Source of the DNA: Flavobacterium luminosum
GTDB taxonomy: Bacteria > Bacteroidota > Bacteroidia > Flavobacteriales > Flavobacteriaceae
Assembly: GCF_023635005.1 (NCBI RefSeq)
Contig: NZ_JAMLJM010000011.1
Coordinates: 1 to 64,000, forward strand
Direction: 5' to 3'
DNA length: 64,000 nucleotides
Both the position numbers and the translations under genes were made by a program. Below the pieces are notes generated by a model. That model searched no databases and was not told where the DNA came from. It saw nothing but the letters and a program-made list of their open reading frames with translations. Every line of letters begins with the position of its first letter. Positions within the stretch are counted from its first letter, which is position 1. This document shows positions 1 through 8,712 of this stretch, piece by piece.

Positions 1-1
1 A

Positions 2-94
2 AAGCTTGCATTAATTGCAGTTGTAAACAAATTATTAAAACAAGCTTTTGCGATTGCAACAAAAAAAGAATATTATTCAGTGAAAATTAACTAA
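2..94 (+). CDS. 3' end of an IS110-type transposase, cut by window start
   Basis: An open frame enters from the left edge and ends with TAA at 92-94. Its last 30 residues read LALIAVVNKLLKQAFAIATK followed by a short polar tail. This pattern of a hydrophobic helix, then KxxFAI, is typical of the C-terminus of IS110/IS116/IS902 (DEDD) transposases. The catalytic part lies outside the window, so activity cannot be judged. The 137 bp between this stop and the next gene contain no gene; the end of the IS probably lies there. Confidence 0.6.
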   Translation, partial: KLALIAVVNKLLKQAFAIATKKEYYSVKIN

Positions 95-231
95 AATAAA
101 TTTGGAAATAAACACAGTTCATGCTGATACTTCCTTTGTCAGTACAGGCTACGGAAGCATCGCATCACGCTATCTTTTATTTTAACTTTATGTGATCTCT
201 CCTTGCGTCGAGATGACAAACAGTGTGTTAA

Positions 232-738
232 TTATGTGTTCCATTTTTGTCTCAATTCTTCACAAGCGGCTAATGGTAATCCTAGTCTTGGGTTTATTTC
301 GGTTTGCAATCGATGTAATAATGCTGTAACTTCTATACTAGTCATAATAGCATAACTAAAAAGCATGTCCAACACCCATAAATGTCCTCTAATAGGAACC
401 GCTTTACTTCTAGCAAAATTTCGTAAGTTTTTATCGGAAGTAATTAAATCTGCTTCTAATTTTTGAGCACAAAAAACGGCAGAGCAATCCTCCATAGAAA
501 GTTGATTTTTTTCATCTTTCAATGAGGCAATGGCTAATAATTCTTCTCCTGTAAATCCTTCCACAACAAGTTGTTCTGTTTCAATATAAGGCAAAAGCAA
601 TGCTTGTTGTGCTGGGTCTAATTCATCAAAAATAATATCTGTCGTATGAAAACTAAAAGGCAATTGAAAAAAGTGAAACAAGATATCTAGCTTCACTAAA
701 TCAATTAAAATATTAGCATCATTGACAATTATCCTCAT
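232..738 (-). CDS. PIN-domain ribonuclease-like protein
   Basis: This 168-aa protein has the PIN-domain layout. An early Asp-rich strand reads VNDANILIDL (residues 5-14), an acidic centre reads SMEDCSAVFCAQ, and a later strand reads ADLITSDKNLRNFA. PIN proteins are Mg-dependent RNases, often toxins of toxin-antitoxin pairs. The start overlaps the stop of the upstream XRE-ImmA gene by 4 nt, so the two are translationally coupled. Pairs of an ImmA/IrrE-type regulator with a PIN protein are common in mobile DNA, where the upstream gene is the likely antitoxin or regulator. The RNA target cannot be deduced. Confidence 0.8.
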   Translation of the reverse strand: MRIIVNDANILIDLVKLDILFHFFQLPFSFHTTDIIFDELDPAQQALLLPYIETEQLVVEGFTGEELLAIASLKDEKNQLSMEDCSAVFCAQKLEADLITSDKNLRNFARSKAVPIRGHLWVLDMLFSYAIMTSIEVTALLHRLQTEINPRLGLPLAACEELRQKWNT

Positions 739-1790
739 AACAACACAAATTCTTTTCTAAAATCCGCTAATTTCATATTGGCTAAACTAGCCGCTTTGTT
801 CAACGAAACTAAATCTTCTGCTGTAGCTCTGTATAACAATTGTTTAAAACGAGTAGAACTTTCTCTTCCTTGAAATTTTCCTAAATCAATTTCTTTTTTA
901 CGACTAGGATCTTCATTTATCCAACGTCTGAAATTAATGTAACGCTCTTCTGAAATTACACCCAAATCTTTAGCTCTTGCCATAATAGCCTGAATAGAAA
1001 TACCGTAGGTTTCCTTGATAGCTATTAATTCGGATAAACTTATTTTATTGCGTTGTGCTCCTAATTCTAATAAAAAAGTTTCTTTTGGCATCAACATAGC
1101 ACCAGCAAAACGATGGCACAAACGTTCTATTTCTTTTTCAACTAAATTAGAATTAAAACTTAATAGCAAATGTCCCAATTCATGTAAGGCAGTAAAACGT
1201 TTACGTTCTACAGAAAATTTAGAGTTAATTACAATTACTGGAATATTGCCAGTAGCCCAGCCTGAGAATCCATCAAAATCTTCGTCCGCATCAATTTCAA
1301 TCACTTTGATTTCTTTGTCTTCTAATAACTCAATCACATTGGGCAAAGCGTTAATACCTATATTCCAATCTTTAATTAACTGGTTTACTGCTTGCTCTAC
1401 AGCGTTACCATCAGGAATTGAAATATTTTTAATAGGATTATTAAAATTAGATTCTAAATTTAAAAACTGCTCTACTTCAATGTAACGAGTAATAATATCA
1501 GTAACTTCTTCTTTAATACTGGTTACTTTTTTTACACCTAGTTTACTTTTCTTTCTAAATTCAATGTTTTCAATAGAAATTGTAAACGGACGAAAAAAGT
1601 AATCTAATTTCACATTTAAAACTTTTGCTAATTGTAAAAGCACTTTACTATCGGGCATCATTTCAGCCTTTTCGTACTTTGAAATAGCATTATAGCTCAC
1701 TAAACCATCTAATTTTTCTGATAGTTCACGTAATGATAAACCTGCTAATCCTCTAGCAGATTTAATTCTTTTAGCTACAATTTCTTTCAT
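735..1790 (-). CDS. XRE-family HTH regulator with ImmA/IrrE metallopeptidase domain
   Basis: The 351-aa protein starts with a Cro/C1-type HTH (about residues 5-65, with the helices RELSEKLDGLVSYNAISKYE). It continues into an ImmA/IrrE domain whose zinc motif HELGH is at 203-207. Such fusions bind DNA and cleave a partner protein or themselves to relieve repression. It overlaps the PIN gene downstream by 4 nt, forming a two-gene unit that resembles a toxin-antitoxin module. The hsdM gene ends 76 nt upstream on the same strand, so this pair may be an insertion within or after a type I restriction locus. Confidence 0.85.
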   Translation of the reverse strand: MKEIVAKRIKSARGLAGLSLRELSEKLDGLVSYNAISKYEKAEMMPDSKVLLQLAKVLNVKLDYFFRPFTISIENIEFRKKSKLGVKKVTSIKEEVTDIITRYIEVEQFLNLESNFNNPIKNISIPDGNAVEQAVNQLIKDWNIGINALPNVIELLEDKEIKVIEIDADEDFDGFSGWATGNIPVIVINSKFSVERKRFTALHELGHLLLSFNSNLVEKEIERLCHRFAGAMLMPKETFLLELGAQRNKISLSELIAIKETYGISIQAIMARAKDLGVISEERYINFRRWINEDPSRKKEIDLGKFQGRESSTRFKQLLYRATAEDLVSLNKAASLANMKLADFRKEFVLL

Positions 1791-1866
1791 AATAAATTTA
1801 TTTAGTTGTTGACAAAATTATAAAAAATATTTTATTTGTCAACCTTAACTAATATAACTTTAACAT

Positions 1867-3477
1867 TTACAACTTATTAAAATTCTCCAATATCTTTTGC
1901 TGTAACTCATTCCCTTTCGCAAACTGCTCTTGTAAAGTAGCTTGTAAGCTTGCCATTTTGTCTTCAAAAGCAATCCCGTCGTCTTCCACTTCTTCGGTCC
2001 CTACATAAATACCTGGGGTGAGTTTGTAGTCTTGGTTGCGTACCTCTTCTAAGGTAGCAGCGTAGCAGTAGCCATCGATGTTATTATAGGCTTCGACAAG
2101 CTCAGCCTGACTATCTTGTTTATTACGCCAAGCATGGTAGGTTGCGGCTACTTTGTCTATATCGGCATCGGTAAACACACGTAGTTTACGGCTTTCCATA
2201 GTACCCATTTTACTGGTATCTATGAACAAGATTTCGTTTTTACGTTCGCGGTGGATGCCATCTTTGCCATCTCGGTTTTTACTTAATATAAAAATACAAG
2301 CAGGTATGCCTGTAGTTAAAAACAATTTATCGGGTAAACGTACAATACAATCAATCATGCTGTTGTTTACCATAAACTCACGTACATTTTTCTCTCCTTT
2401 GTTGTTAGAGGTCATGGCTCCATTTGCCATTACTACACTCGCGGTTCCTTTGTTGCTCAAATGGCTCCAAAAGGTTTGCATCCACATAAAGTTGGCGTTA
2501 CCATCGGTAGTAAATTCTTCTTTCGGTCCAAACAAGCGTGGGTCGTTTTCAGGTAAGTCTTCTGGATGCCATTGGCTCACATTAAACGGAGGGTTTACAA
2601 TTATATAATCCGCTTCTAAATCAGGAAATTGGTCGTTCAATAACGAGTCGCCCAAACGTACATCAAAGGACAAATCACGTAAGGCTAAGTTCATTTTACA
2701 CAAACGCAACGTACCATCATAACGCTCCTGTCCGTAAATAGAAATCTTACGTTTGTCGCCTCCATGGCTTTCTAAAAACTTCAACGATTGCACAAACATA
2801 CCACCACTACCACAAGCCGCATCAAAGATTTTTCCTTCATAAGGCTCAATCATTTCTACCATCAAACGCACAATACTGCCTGGCGTAAAGAATTGTCCCG
2901 CACCAGACCCCTCTGCCAAAGCAAACTTGCCAATGTAATATTCATACACACGCCCTAGCACATCACTTTCAGGATTTTCCTTTTGCGATAACTTAGGATT
3001 GGAAAGTAAATTAATTAAACCACCTACTTGGCGTGCGGTTAATTGGCTTTTCACAAAAATACGTGGTAAAATCCCTTTTAAATCGGGTCTAAATTGTGCC
3101 AAAGTAGCATCTAACAAGTCAAAAGCATCATCTACAATGACTTTGATATTGTCTTGTTCGGCATTGGCTTTTAAGTAGTCCCAAGTGGCTTGTTTGGGAA
3201 TGATATATACATTTTTAGACAAATATTCATCCGCATCTTCCAACACATAGTTGATTTCCGCTTCGTCTGTCGTAAAATAATTAGAAGTTTTATCGTGTAG
3301 TAAAGTCGTTAATTCTTCTTTACGCATTTCATAACGCTCGGACATGTGCTTCAAGAAAATCATCGGCAACACATAGTCTTTATATTGATTTTCAGCTACA
3401 GCACCACGTAATTCATTAGCGGCTTTCCAAAGTTCTTGTTCAAAATTAATATCGGCTTTTACGGTAGTTTTACTCAT
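1867..3477 (-). CDS. hsdM: Type I restriction-modification methyltransferase subunit
   Basis: The 536-aa protein has the HsdM N-terminal helical domain (about 10-160) followed by an N6-adenine methyltransferase fold. The SAM-binding motif is FDAACGSGG (218-226) and the catalytic motif NPPFN is at 295-299. Length is normal for the family. HsdM needs HsdS for target recognition and HsdR for cleavage, and neither gene is in the window. Downstream, where hsdS would be expected, lie the XRE-ImmA and PIN genes and then an IS110 end. The locus is either split by insertions, with hsdS/hsdR further left, or an orphan methylase. Upstream is a terminator belonging to the next gene. Confidence 0.93.
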   Translation of the reverse strand: MSKTTVKADINFEQELWKAANELRGAVAENQYKDYVLPMIFLKHMSERYEMRKEELTTLLHDKTSNYFTTDEAEINYVLEDADEYLSKNVYIIPKQATWDYLKANAEQDNIKVIVDDAFDLLDATLAQFRPDLKGILPRIFVKSQLTARQVGGLINLLSNPKLSQKENPESDVLGRVYEYYIGKFALAEGSGAGQFFTPGSIVRLMVEMIEPYEGKIFDAACGSGGMFVQSLKFLESHGGDKRKISIYGQERYDGTLRLCKMNLALRDLSFDVRLGDSLLNDQFPDLEADYIIVNPPFNVSQWHPEDLPENDPRLFGPKEEFTTDGNANFMWMQTFWSHLSNKGTASVVMANGAMTSNNKGEKNVREFMVNNSMIDCIVRLPDKLFLTTGIPACIFILSKNRDGKDGIHRERKNEILFIDTSKMGTMESRKLRVFTDADIDKVAATYHAWRNKQDSQAELVEAYNNIDGYCYAATLEEVRNQDYKLTPGIYVGTEEVEDDGIAFEDKMASLQATLQEQFAKGNELQQKILENFNKL

Positions 3478-3596
3478 AGTGGGTTATATGGAATAGCCTC
3501 AAACATAAAGAAAAAAAAGAATTCTTACAATTGTTAATTTTTTTAATTTCAAATTTTAAATAATACAAGGAGGTAATAAAATTAAAATCAAAACTA

Positions 3597-3625
3597 AACG
3601 CCCCACCAATAGCGGCAGGGCGTTT
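3597..3625 (-). terminator. Intrinsic terminator after the DUF6266 gene
   Basis: On the minus strand AAACGCCC and GGGCGTTT form a stem around a GC-containing loop and are followed by a T-rich stretch. It lies 37 nt downstream of the DUF6266 stop codon and 119 nt before the hsdM start, so it separates the two transcription units. Confidence 0.8.
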
Positions 3626-3661
3626 CAAAGGTATAGTGCGAACACTATTCATCACTAAAGA

Positions 3662-4303
3662 TTAAGCCACAGTTACAGAACCTAAGTACAAACTGGTCGC
3701 CGCCAACTTCTCGTCGGCAGAAGCAAACGTAGCCCATACCTGCACCTCTAACCCACTAAGAAAAGTAGGTAAAGCCAAGGTAGCACTGCTGCTGTTTCGA
3801 GTACCTGCATTCAAATTATAGACCGTAGTTTTGGAGGTAGGCTCATAGGCCACGACCACCAAGGCGTCGGTCGCTTGGGCTTCCCCTTGCCCACTGTTGT
3901 CGGTCCAACTAAACTCAAGGTTTTGCCCCGTTCCGGCTACTACTTGACCGTTGTTCATCCCCAGCAAGTCGCCCTTACTAATCAAGACTTTGGTGTAATC
4001 CCACTCGTAATTGGGATCGTTAAACACGAGGGCCTCTTTCATCAGGTACGACATCGCCTGATTGCGTCGCGTTTTTAAACCCGTATCGCTGCCGAAATAA
4101 CGCTTAATTACCGGTTGAATTCCTCCTAAAAACTCGGTGGTCATTGCAAACTTACTTCTTTGCGCTTGTTGAAAATCGGTGGCCATACGGCTCCCTTTTT
4201 TAGGTAAACTACGCATTACCTCTTTACCGCGCCACGTAGCACCCACTACCGGACCTACTTTTCCTGAAAATGCACCTAAGATGCCTTTGTTGTATGTACC
4301 CAT
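3662..4303 (-). CDS. DUF6266 family protein
   Basis: The 213-aa protein begins MGTYNKGILGAFSGKVGPVV and continues GATWRGKEVMRSLP, a hallmark of the Bacteroidota family DUF6266. The remainder is predicted to be beta-rich. The function is unknown; many relatives sit in mobile or phage-like DNA. Local base composition is clearly more GC-rich than the flanks, which suggests separate acquisition. It has its own promoter (4372-4403) and terminator and so is a single-gene unit. The 252-aa protein at 12446 shows a similar overall arrangement (short Lys/Gly-rich N-terminus, then an Arg-rich segment), but homology is not established. Confidence 0.8.
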   Translation of the reverse strand: MGTYNKGILGAFSGKVGPVVGATWRGKEVMRSLPKKGSRMATDFQQAQRSKFAMTTEFLGGIQPVIKRYFGSDTGLKTRRNQAMSYLMKEALVFNDPNYEWDYTKVLISKGDLLGMNNGQVVAGTGQNLEFSWTDNSGQGEAQATDALVVVAYEPTSKTTVYNLNAGTRNSSSATLALPTFLSGLEVQVWATFASADEKLAATSLYLGSVTVA

Positions 4304-4371
4304 ACTTTAATAAAATTTTGTGAATTAATAAAAAACCTTTTGTTTTTGATGCGCGCTACCAAAGAACATCA

Positions 4372-4403
4372 CAAAGATAGAGCAGCTTTTTAGCAAAAAA
4401 CAA
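4372..4403 (-). promoter_or_regulatory. Bacteroidota-type promoter of the DUF6266 gene
   Basis: Read on the minus strand, TTG (4403-4401) is followed after 21 nt by TATCTTTG (4379-4372). This fits the Bacteroidota consensus of a -33 TTG and a -7 TAnnTTTG box. It lies about 70 nt upstream of the DUF6266 start. Confidence 0.5.
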
Positions 4404-4475
4404 GTTAAGTGACTGAATTAAAGAGTTTTAATAGGTTTTGAATGGTATTGCTATACTTTGGAAGCTTTTGCTCTT

Positions 4476-4535
4476 TTTTGACAGGTTTTGACACCTTTTG
4501 ACAGGTTTTGACACCTTTTGATAGTGTTTGATAGT
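4476..4535. repeat. 10-bp minisatellite, six units
   Basis: Six tandem 10-bp units of the form TTTTGACAGG or TTTTGACACC alternate. The last two have diverged to TTTTGATAGT and GTTTGATAG. The alternation means each pair carries a small GG/CC dyad. The repeats lie upstream of the DUF6266 promoter in non-coding DNA and could be iteron-like binding sites or slippage products. Confidence 0.65.
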
Positions 4536-4691
4536 CAATGAAGGGTTGGAGGGATTTTTATAGGGGTTTTGTTCGTACTTTGTTCGTATGTGGTTCGTAC
4601 GCGCTTCGTAAAAACAGGGGTTGATACGAACAAGGCTCGAAGAAAAGTAAAAGAAAAGTAGAAAAATAGGCTGAAAGCTGAACACTGAAAT

Positions 4692-5250
4692 TTTAAACCA
4701 TATAAGGCATATAAGGAAACATAAGTTTTATGTTACGTTGCGGTAAGTTCATGAAAGAGTTCATGCGCTTAGCGCATTTGGTAATACTTCAAAACTGAAT
4801 ACTAATGCCTGAGCACTGAATACTGAAAGCTCAAACCATATAAGGCATATAAGGAAACATAAGACTTATCGATATATTAAGACAAGTCCATATCAGAGAC
4901 GCTTCGCTTTTGATGTTATGATGGGAATCTGAAGACTGATTGCTGAAGACTGAAATTATAAACCATATAAGGGAAGATAAGTTTGACGTTACGTTGCGGT
5001 AAGTTCATGAAAGAGTTCATGCGCTTCACGCATTTGGTAATACTTCAAAACTGAATACCGATACCTGAACACTGATAGCTGATAGCTGAACACTGAAATC
5101 TCAAACCATACAAGCCATATAAGAAAAAATAAGGACTATCGATGCGTTGAGAAAAGTCCATAACAGAGGCGCTTTGCTTTTAAAGTTATAGTGGGAATCT
5201 GTAGACTGATTGCTGACAACTGAACATTGATAGCTGAGCACTGATAGCTG
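4692..5250. repeat. Imperfect tandem duplication of a composite intergenic repeat
   Basis: The block has the order A-B-C-D, where A (from about 4695) matches C (from about 4969) and B (from about 4831) matches D (from about 5101). The unit length is thus roughly 260-270 bp. A and C share about 70 nearly identical bases beginning GTTACGTTGCGG. B and D share the segment from TCAAACCATA to GACTGATTGCTGA. The joints are made of shuffled CTGATAGCTGA / CACTGAA words. The region 4304-5354 contains no credible gene. Confidence 0.7.
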
Positions 5251-5354
5251 ACAGCTAATAGCCGGAACTACTTTATTGCTTTACACGATACGATGTGGTG
5301 AAGGGTGTTCTATATGCGATTAGAACGAAAGAGGGAGAGGTAAACTCAGGAGGT

Positions 5355-5618
5355 TTACAACAAGTGTTTGTTTTTCATTTTGGCCATAAGCGATTTGGTG
5401 AAATACGACTTAGGATACAAAATACGCCCTCCTAATTTGGTAAAAGGAATTCTATTTTCTTTGCGATAACGCGCTAGAGTCGAATCGCTAAAACTGAATA
5501 GTTGTTTCAAATCGGCACCATCATACCAACCCTCTTCACTATTTTGTTGTTGCAATTCTTGCACTACTTTCAATAACTCATCTACTTGAGTTTTTAATAC
5601 GTCTACTTCTGATTTCAA
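5355..5618 (-). CDS. Small HTH (excisionase-like) DNA-binding protein
   Basis: This 87-aa protein has an N-terminal heptad-like helix (MKSEVDVLKTQVDELLKVVQ) and a winged HTH of the MerR/excisionase type (about residues 32-80: GADLKQLFSFSDSTLARYRK, then IPFTKLGGRILYPKSYF). Proteins of this shape accompany mobile elements in Bacteroidota and act as directionality or transcription factors. It stands alone between two copies of the dispersed repeat family and no integrase lies nearby, so it may be a relic. It is similar in kind to the HTH proteins at 39027 and 61220. Confidence 0.75.
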   Translation of the reverse strand: MKSEVDVLKTQVDELLKVVQELQQQNSEEGWYDGADLKQLFSFSDSTLARYRKENRIPFTKLGGRILYPKSYFTKSLMAKMKNKHLL

Positions 5619-5904
5619 AGGCTTATACTATTAATAAATTAAAAAATAATTCTCTAGCTAATAAGGCTTTCTTATTTGCTTTTAACAAATTTCATAAAAA
5701 AAATAAAGGCTTAAAACTTTAGTTATCAACAACAGTAATGACCTATTTCCAAAATAGTATTAAAAGTTGTAATATGGTACAAAAAAAGTAGTGTTTTTTT
5801 GAAAGTGAAGCGACCTATTAAAAATTTAAACAATTAAAAATCAATACTTTAACATAAACGCATTGTTATTAATAACTTTTAAGGCTTGCTGCTTTTTTTC
5901 AATA

Positions 5905-6135
5905 CGCATATAAGAGAAGATAAGACCTATCAATGCGTTGAGGTAAGTACGTTAAAGAGTCACTTCACTGATGAAATTATAACTGATAGCTGAACACTGA
6001 AAGTTCAAACCATTTAAGGCATATAAGTAAATATAAGACCTATGACGTGATGAGATAAGCTCATAAAAGAGGCGCTTCGCTACTAAAGTGATAACTGATA
6101 GCTGATAGCTGAGCACTGAAAGCTGACCACTAAAA
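5905..6135. repeat. Second block of the dispersed intergenic repeat family
   Basis: Two further copies of the family seen at 4.7-5.2 kb occur here. They share ATATAAGNNNATATAAGACCTAT-like cores, AAAGAGGCGCTTCGCT and runs of CTGATAGCTGA words. They flank the small HTH gene on its other side. The stretch 5619-5900 between them and that gene shows nothing recognisable. Confidence 0.6.
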
Positions 6136-6200
6136 CTTAACAATCATATATCAAAAAAAGGACAATTTTTATTAAATTTGAGTACAAACAGAAACTACCC

Positions 6201-6703
6201 ATGAAACTATTCTTCACAACTACCCTATTCTTGTGCACTACTTTGGCAATGGCGCAAGACAAATAAAGAATCCAATACGATTATAAAACCGATAACTTCG
6301 AATACTTCAAACTCAATAAGTCGTCCGAGATTATTGATACTCTAAACAATCCGAAATTCAAACGCAATAGTTTAATCGAAATCAAATTGCTTAACATCAA
6401 CCCATTTGCGGTGAACATTAAAACCGACATCCAAGAGGAAGAGATTCATTCGACCGGTTCTGGGGGGTATAACTTTTCGAATTTGTTGGGAGGAATTACC
6501 GCTATGACGGATGGGGACCTCAAACTGAATGCCACCCAATTACCGTCAAATTTAGAGAACCCTTACATCAATAAAGATATTTTTGGTGAAAGCACGTAAA
6601 GAAACACTAAAATTGAAAATAAGTTTTCGCAACTCAACGCCCTGTCGTCTAACGTAGAAGCACTAAAAATAACGCTATTGGCCAATTTAACCTGGAAAAA
6701 ACG
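6201..6703 (+). pseudogene. Broken gene for an exported protein, interrupted by IS21
   Basis: A start at 6201 gives a clear signal peptide (MKLFFTTTLFLCTTLAMAQ) but runs into TAA at 6264-6266. The same frame then stays open as IQYDYKTDNFEYFKLNKSSE and onward to a second TAA at 6597-6599. It continues again until the left end of the IS21 element. A TAAATTTG box (6173-6180) lies just upstream. The protein family was not recognised. Two in-frame stops plus the insertion make this a decayed gene. Confidence 0.6.
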
Positions 6704-6827
6704 GTGCAAACTGACCACCACTTTCCAGTCCAAATTGACCACCTAAATTTTAGGGTAAATTAGCCATTAAAAACAGTTACTTTTTTTCATGTTGTTAGCT
6801 CATACATTCGTACAAAAAATACGGATT

Positions 6828-8004
6828 ATGGCAAACAAAGTAACAGACATGAGTAAGATTAGAAAAGTAATTAAATTTCACTGTAGCGGTAAGAGTAAAT
6901 TGTTTATTAGCAATTACTTATCGCTCTCAAGAAATACGGTAAAGAAATATATTTCTTTATTTGAACTTCTAGGCTTAAGTTTTGAAGCTATTGAAGCCAA
7001 AACAGATGCCGAACTTGAAGTTTTATTTTCACAGAATACGGTTGAAACCATAGATCCTAGACTACAAAAGCTTTATGATTTTTTTCCACAAATGGAGCGC
7101 GAACTCAAGAAAGTTGGTGTTACCGTCCAGCATATGTGGGAACGATATATTGCTATACATCCTGATGGTTTTAAGAGTTCTCAATTTAGACATCACTTTA
7201 AAATATGGAGTAAACGCGTTAATCCAGTAATGCACATGAATCACAAAGCAGGTGATAAAATGTATGTGGATTATGCTGGAAAAACACTTTCTATTGCTGA
7301 CAAGGATACAGGAGAGATTAAAGAAGTACAGTTTTTTGTGCCATATTAGATGCAAGTCAACACACGTATGCTGAAGCTTCTATGAGCCAACAGAAAGAAG
7401 ATTTTGTCACATCGGTAGAGAACGCTATACGTTTTTTTGAAGGTGTTCCAGCGGCAATTGTTCCAGATAATCTAAAGTCAGCCGTAATTAAGAGCAGTCG
7501 TTTTGAACCAACAATTAATGAAACCTTAGCCGATTTAGCAGAGCATTACGAAACTACCATATTACCTGCAAGAGCTTACAGACCAAGAGATAAATCATTA
7601 GCAGAAGGAGCCGTAAAAATCTTATACCGAAGAATTTATGTACATCTAAAACAAAAACAGTTCTATAGTTTAGAAGAATTAAACCAACAAATATGGGATT
7701 TATTAGATGCTCATAATCACAAAAAACTCACAGGAAGACCCTATACTCGTTATGAATTATTTATAGAAGATGAGAAGCAAAAACTACGCCCATTACCTCA
7801 AGAACGCTTTGAAATCAAATACCAATCCTTTGCAACAGTAATGCAAAACGGTCATGCATTACTGAGTCAGGACAAGAGTTATTACAGTGTTCCATACCAA
7901 TATGTGAGAAAAAAAGTAAAACTTTTGTATGCCAAAACTACGGTTGAAATCTTCTACAAATACAATCGAATCGCTATTCATCCAAGAAATTACAAACCTT
8001 ATGA
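6828..8004 (+). pseudogene. istA: IS21 transposase IstA, frameshifted and 3'-truncated
   Basis: The start at 6828 (MANKVTDMSKIRK) fits the family. An HTH (SKLFISNYLSLSRNTVKKYI) is followed by the DDE domain with VDYAGK, VPDNLKSAV and the Glu region KSLAEGAVKILYRR. At about 7340 one base is missing: the frame runs from EVQFFV into a stop at 7347-7349, while the continuation AILDASQHTYAEASMSQQ is in another frame. The reading ends at NYKPYD, where the C-terminal part of IstA is absent and istB sequence begins. Confidence 0.9.
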
Positions 8005-8391
8005 TTAGGTTATCAAGCATGTATTCAAGGATATAAAGTTAGTTATTACAATACATCTAAGTTGTTCGCTAAGTTAAAAATGGCTAAAGCCGATGGTTCT
8101 TATCTAAGAGAATTAGCCAAAATAGAACGACAAGATGTTATCATATTAGATGATTTTGGACTTCAAGCATTAGATAGTCAAAACCGAATTACACTTTTAG
8201 AAATCATAGAAGACAGACATAATAACGGTTCTATAATCGTAACTTCCCAAATACCAGTACAAGGTTGGTACGATATAATCGGAGAAAAAACCATAGATGA
8301 TGCCATTTTAGACCGACTTATACACCAATCCCATCGCATCGAATTACAAGGCGAATCCATGAGAAAGAAAAGAGGAATCAACAAAGAGTAA
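8005..8391 (+). pseudogene. istB: IS21 helper ATPase IstB, 5'-truncated
   Basis: The frame begins LGYQACIQGYKVSYYNTSKL and continues through the Walker B strand VIILDDFGLQALD to the usual C-terminus of IstB. The N-terminal third, including the Walker A loop needed for ATP binding, is deleted together with the end of istA. The fragment cannot act as an AAA+ helper of transposition. Confidence 0.9.
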
Positions 8392-8528
8392 TTTTAATAT
8401 ATATGAATCACAAATTAACACAAGAAAAAAGTAGTTTTTAATGAAAAATGGAGGTGGTCATTTTGCTCCGAAATTAGGTGGTCAATTTGAATTGGAATTG
8501 GGTGGTCAATATCACTGGAATTTGCACT

Positions 8529-8654
8529 ATTGAAAGCTTAATAGAAGGTACTTCTATTAAGCTTTATACATTGATATATGAACGGGATAAATATATTAGA
8601 TGGAATCTTATTAGAAAAAATGGTAATTGGTTCACTTCTATTGAAGAAAATTAA
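8529..8654 (+). pseudogene. 3' gene fragment right of the IS21 element
   Basis: Directly after the IS end a frame reads IESLIEGTSIKLYTLIYERD and then KYIRWNLIRKNGNWFTSIEE before TAA at 8652-8654. It has protein-like composition but no start. It may be the tail of the gene broken at 6201 or of another gene removed by rearrangement. The family is not recognised. Confidence 0.35.
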
Positions 8655-8712
8655 TTATAAATTATGTTATAGGACATTTTAATTCTATTGAACAATTTTT
8701 CATCTAATATGA

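Larger units (their letters stand above)
6704..8527 (+). mobile_element. Decayed IS21-family element with internal deletion
   Basis: The ends are GTGCAAA (6704) and its complement TTTGCAC (ending 8527). Both ends carry repeated inner ATTGACCACC motifs, two on the left and three on the right, which is typical of the multiple terminal repeats of IS21 elements. Inside, istA carries a frameshift and is joined directly to the second half of istB. The total of 1.82 kb is well short of the usual 2.3-2.6 kb. No target duplication is evident. The element should be inactive unless complemented. Confidence 0.85.

Noticed and set aside
3470..3655. 61-aa ORF on the minus strand between hsdM and the DUF6266 gene
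   Set aside because: It spans the terminator hairpin and has no protein-like features.
4428..4685. 85-aa ORF on the minus strand across the minisatellite
   Set aside because: Its protein is a direct translation of the 10-bp repeats and AT-rich flanks; no family, no ribosome-binding context.
4900..5250. Repeats considered as a CRISPR array
   Set aside because: The units are about 260-270 bp and composite, with no short repeats of constant length separated by unique spacers, and no cas genes are present.
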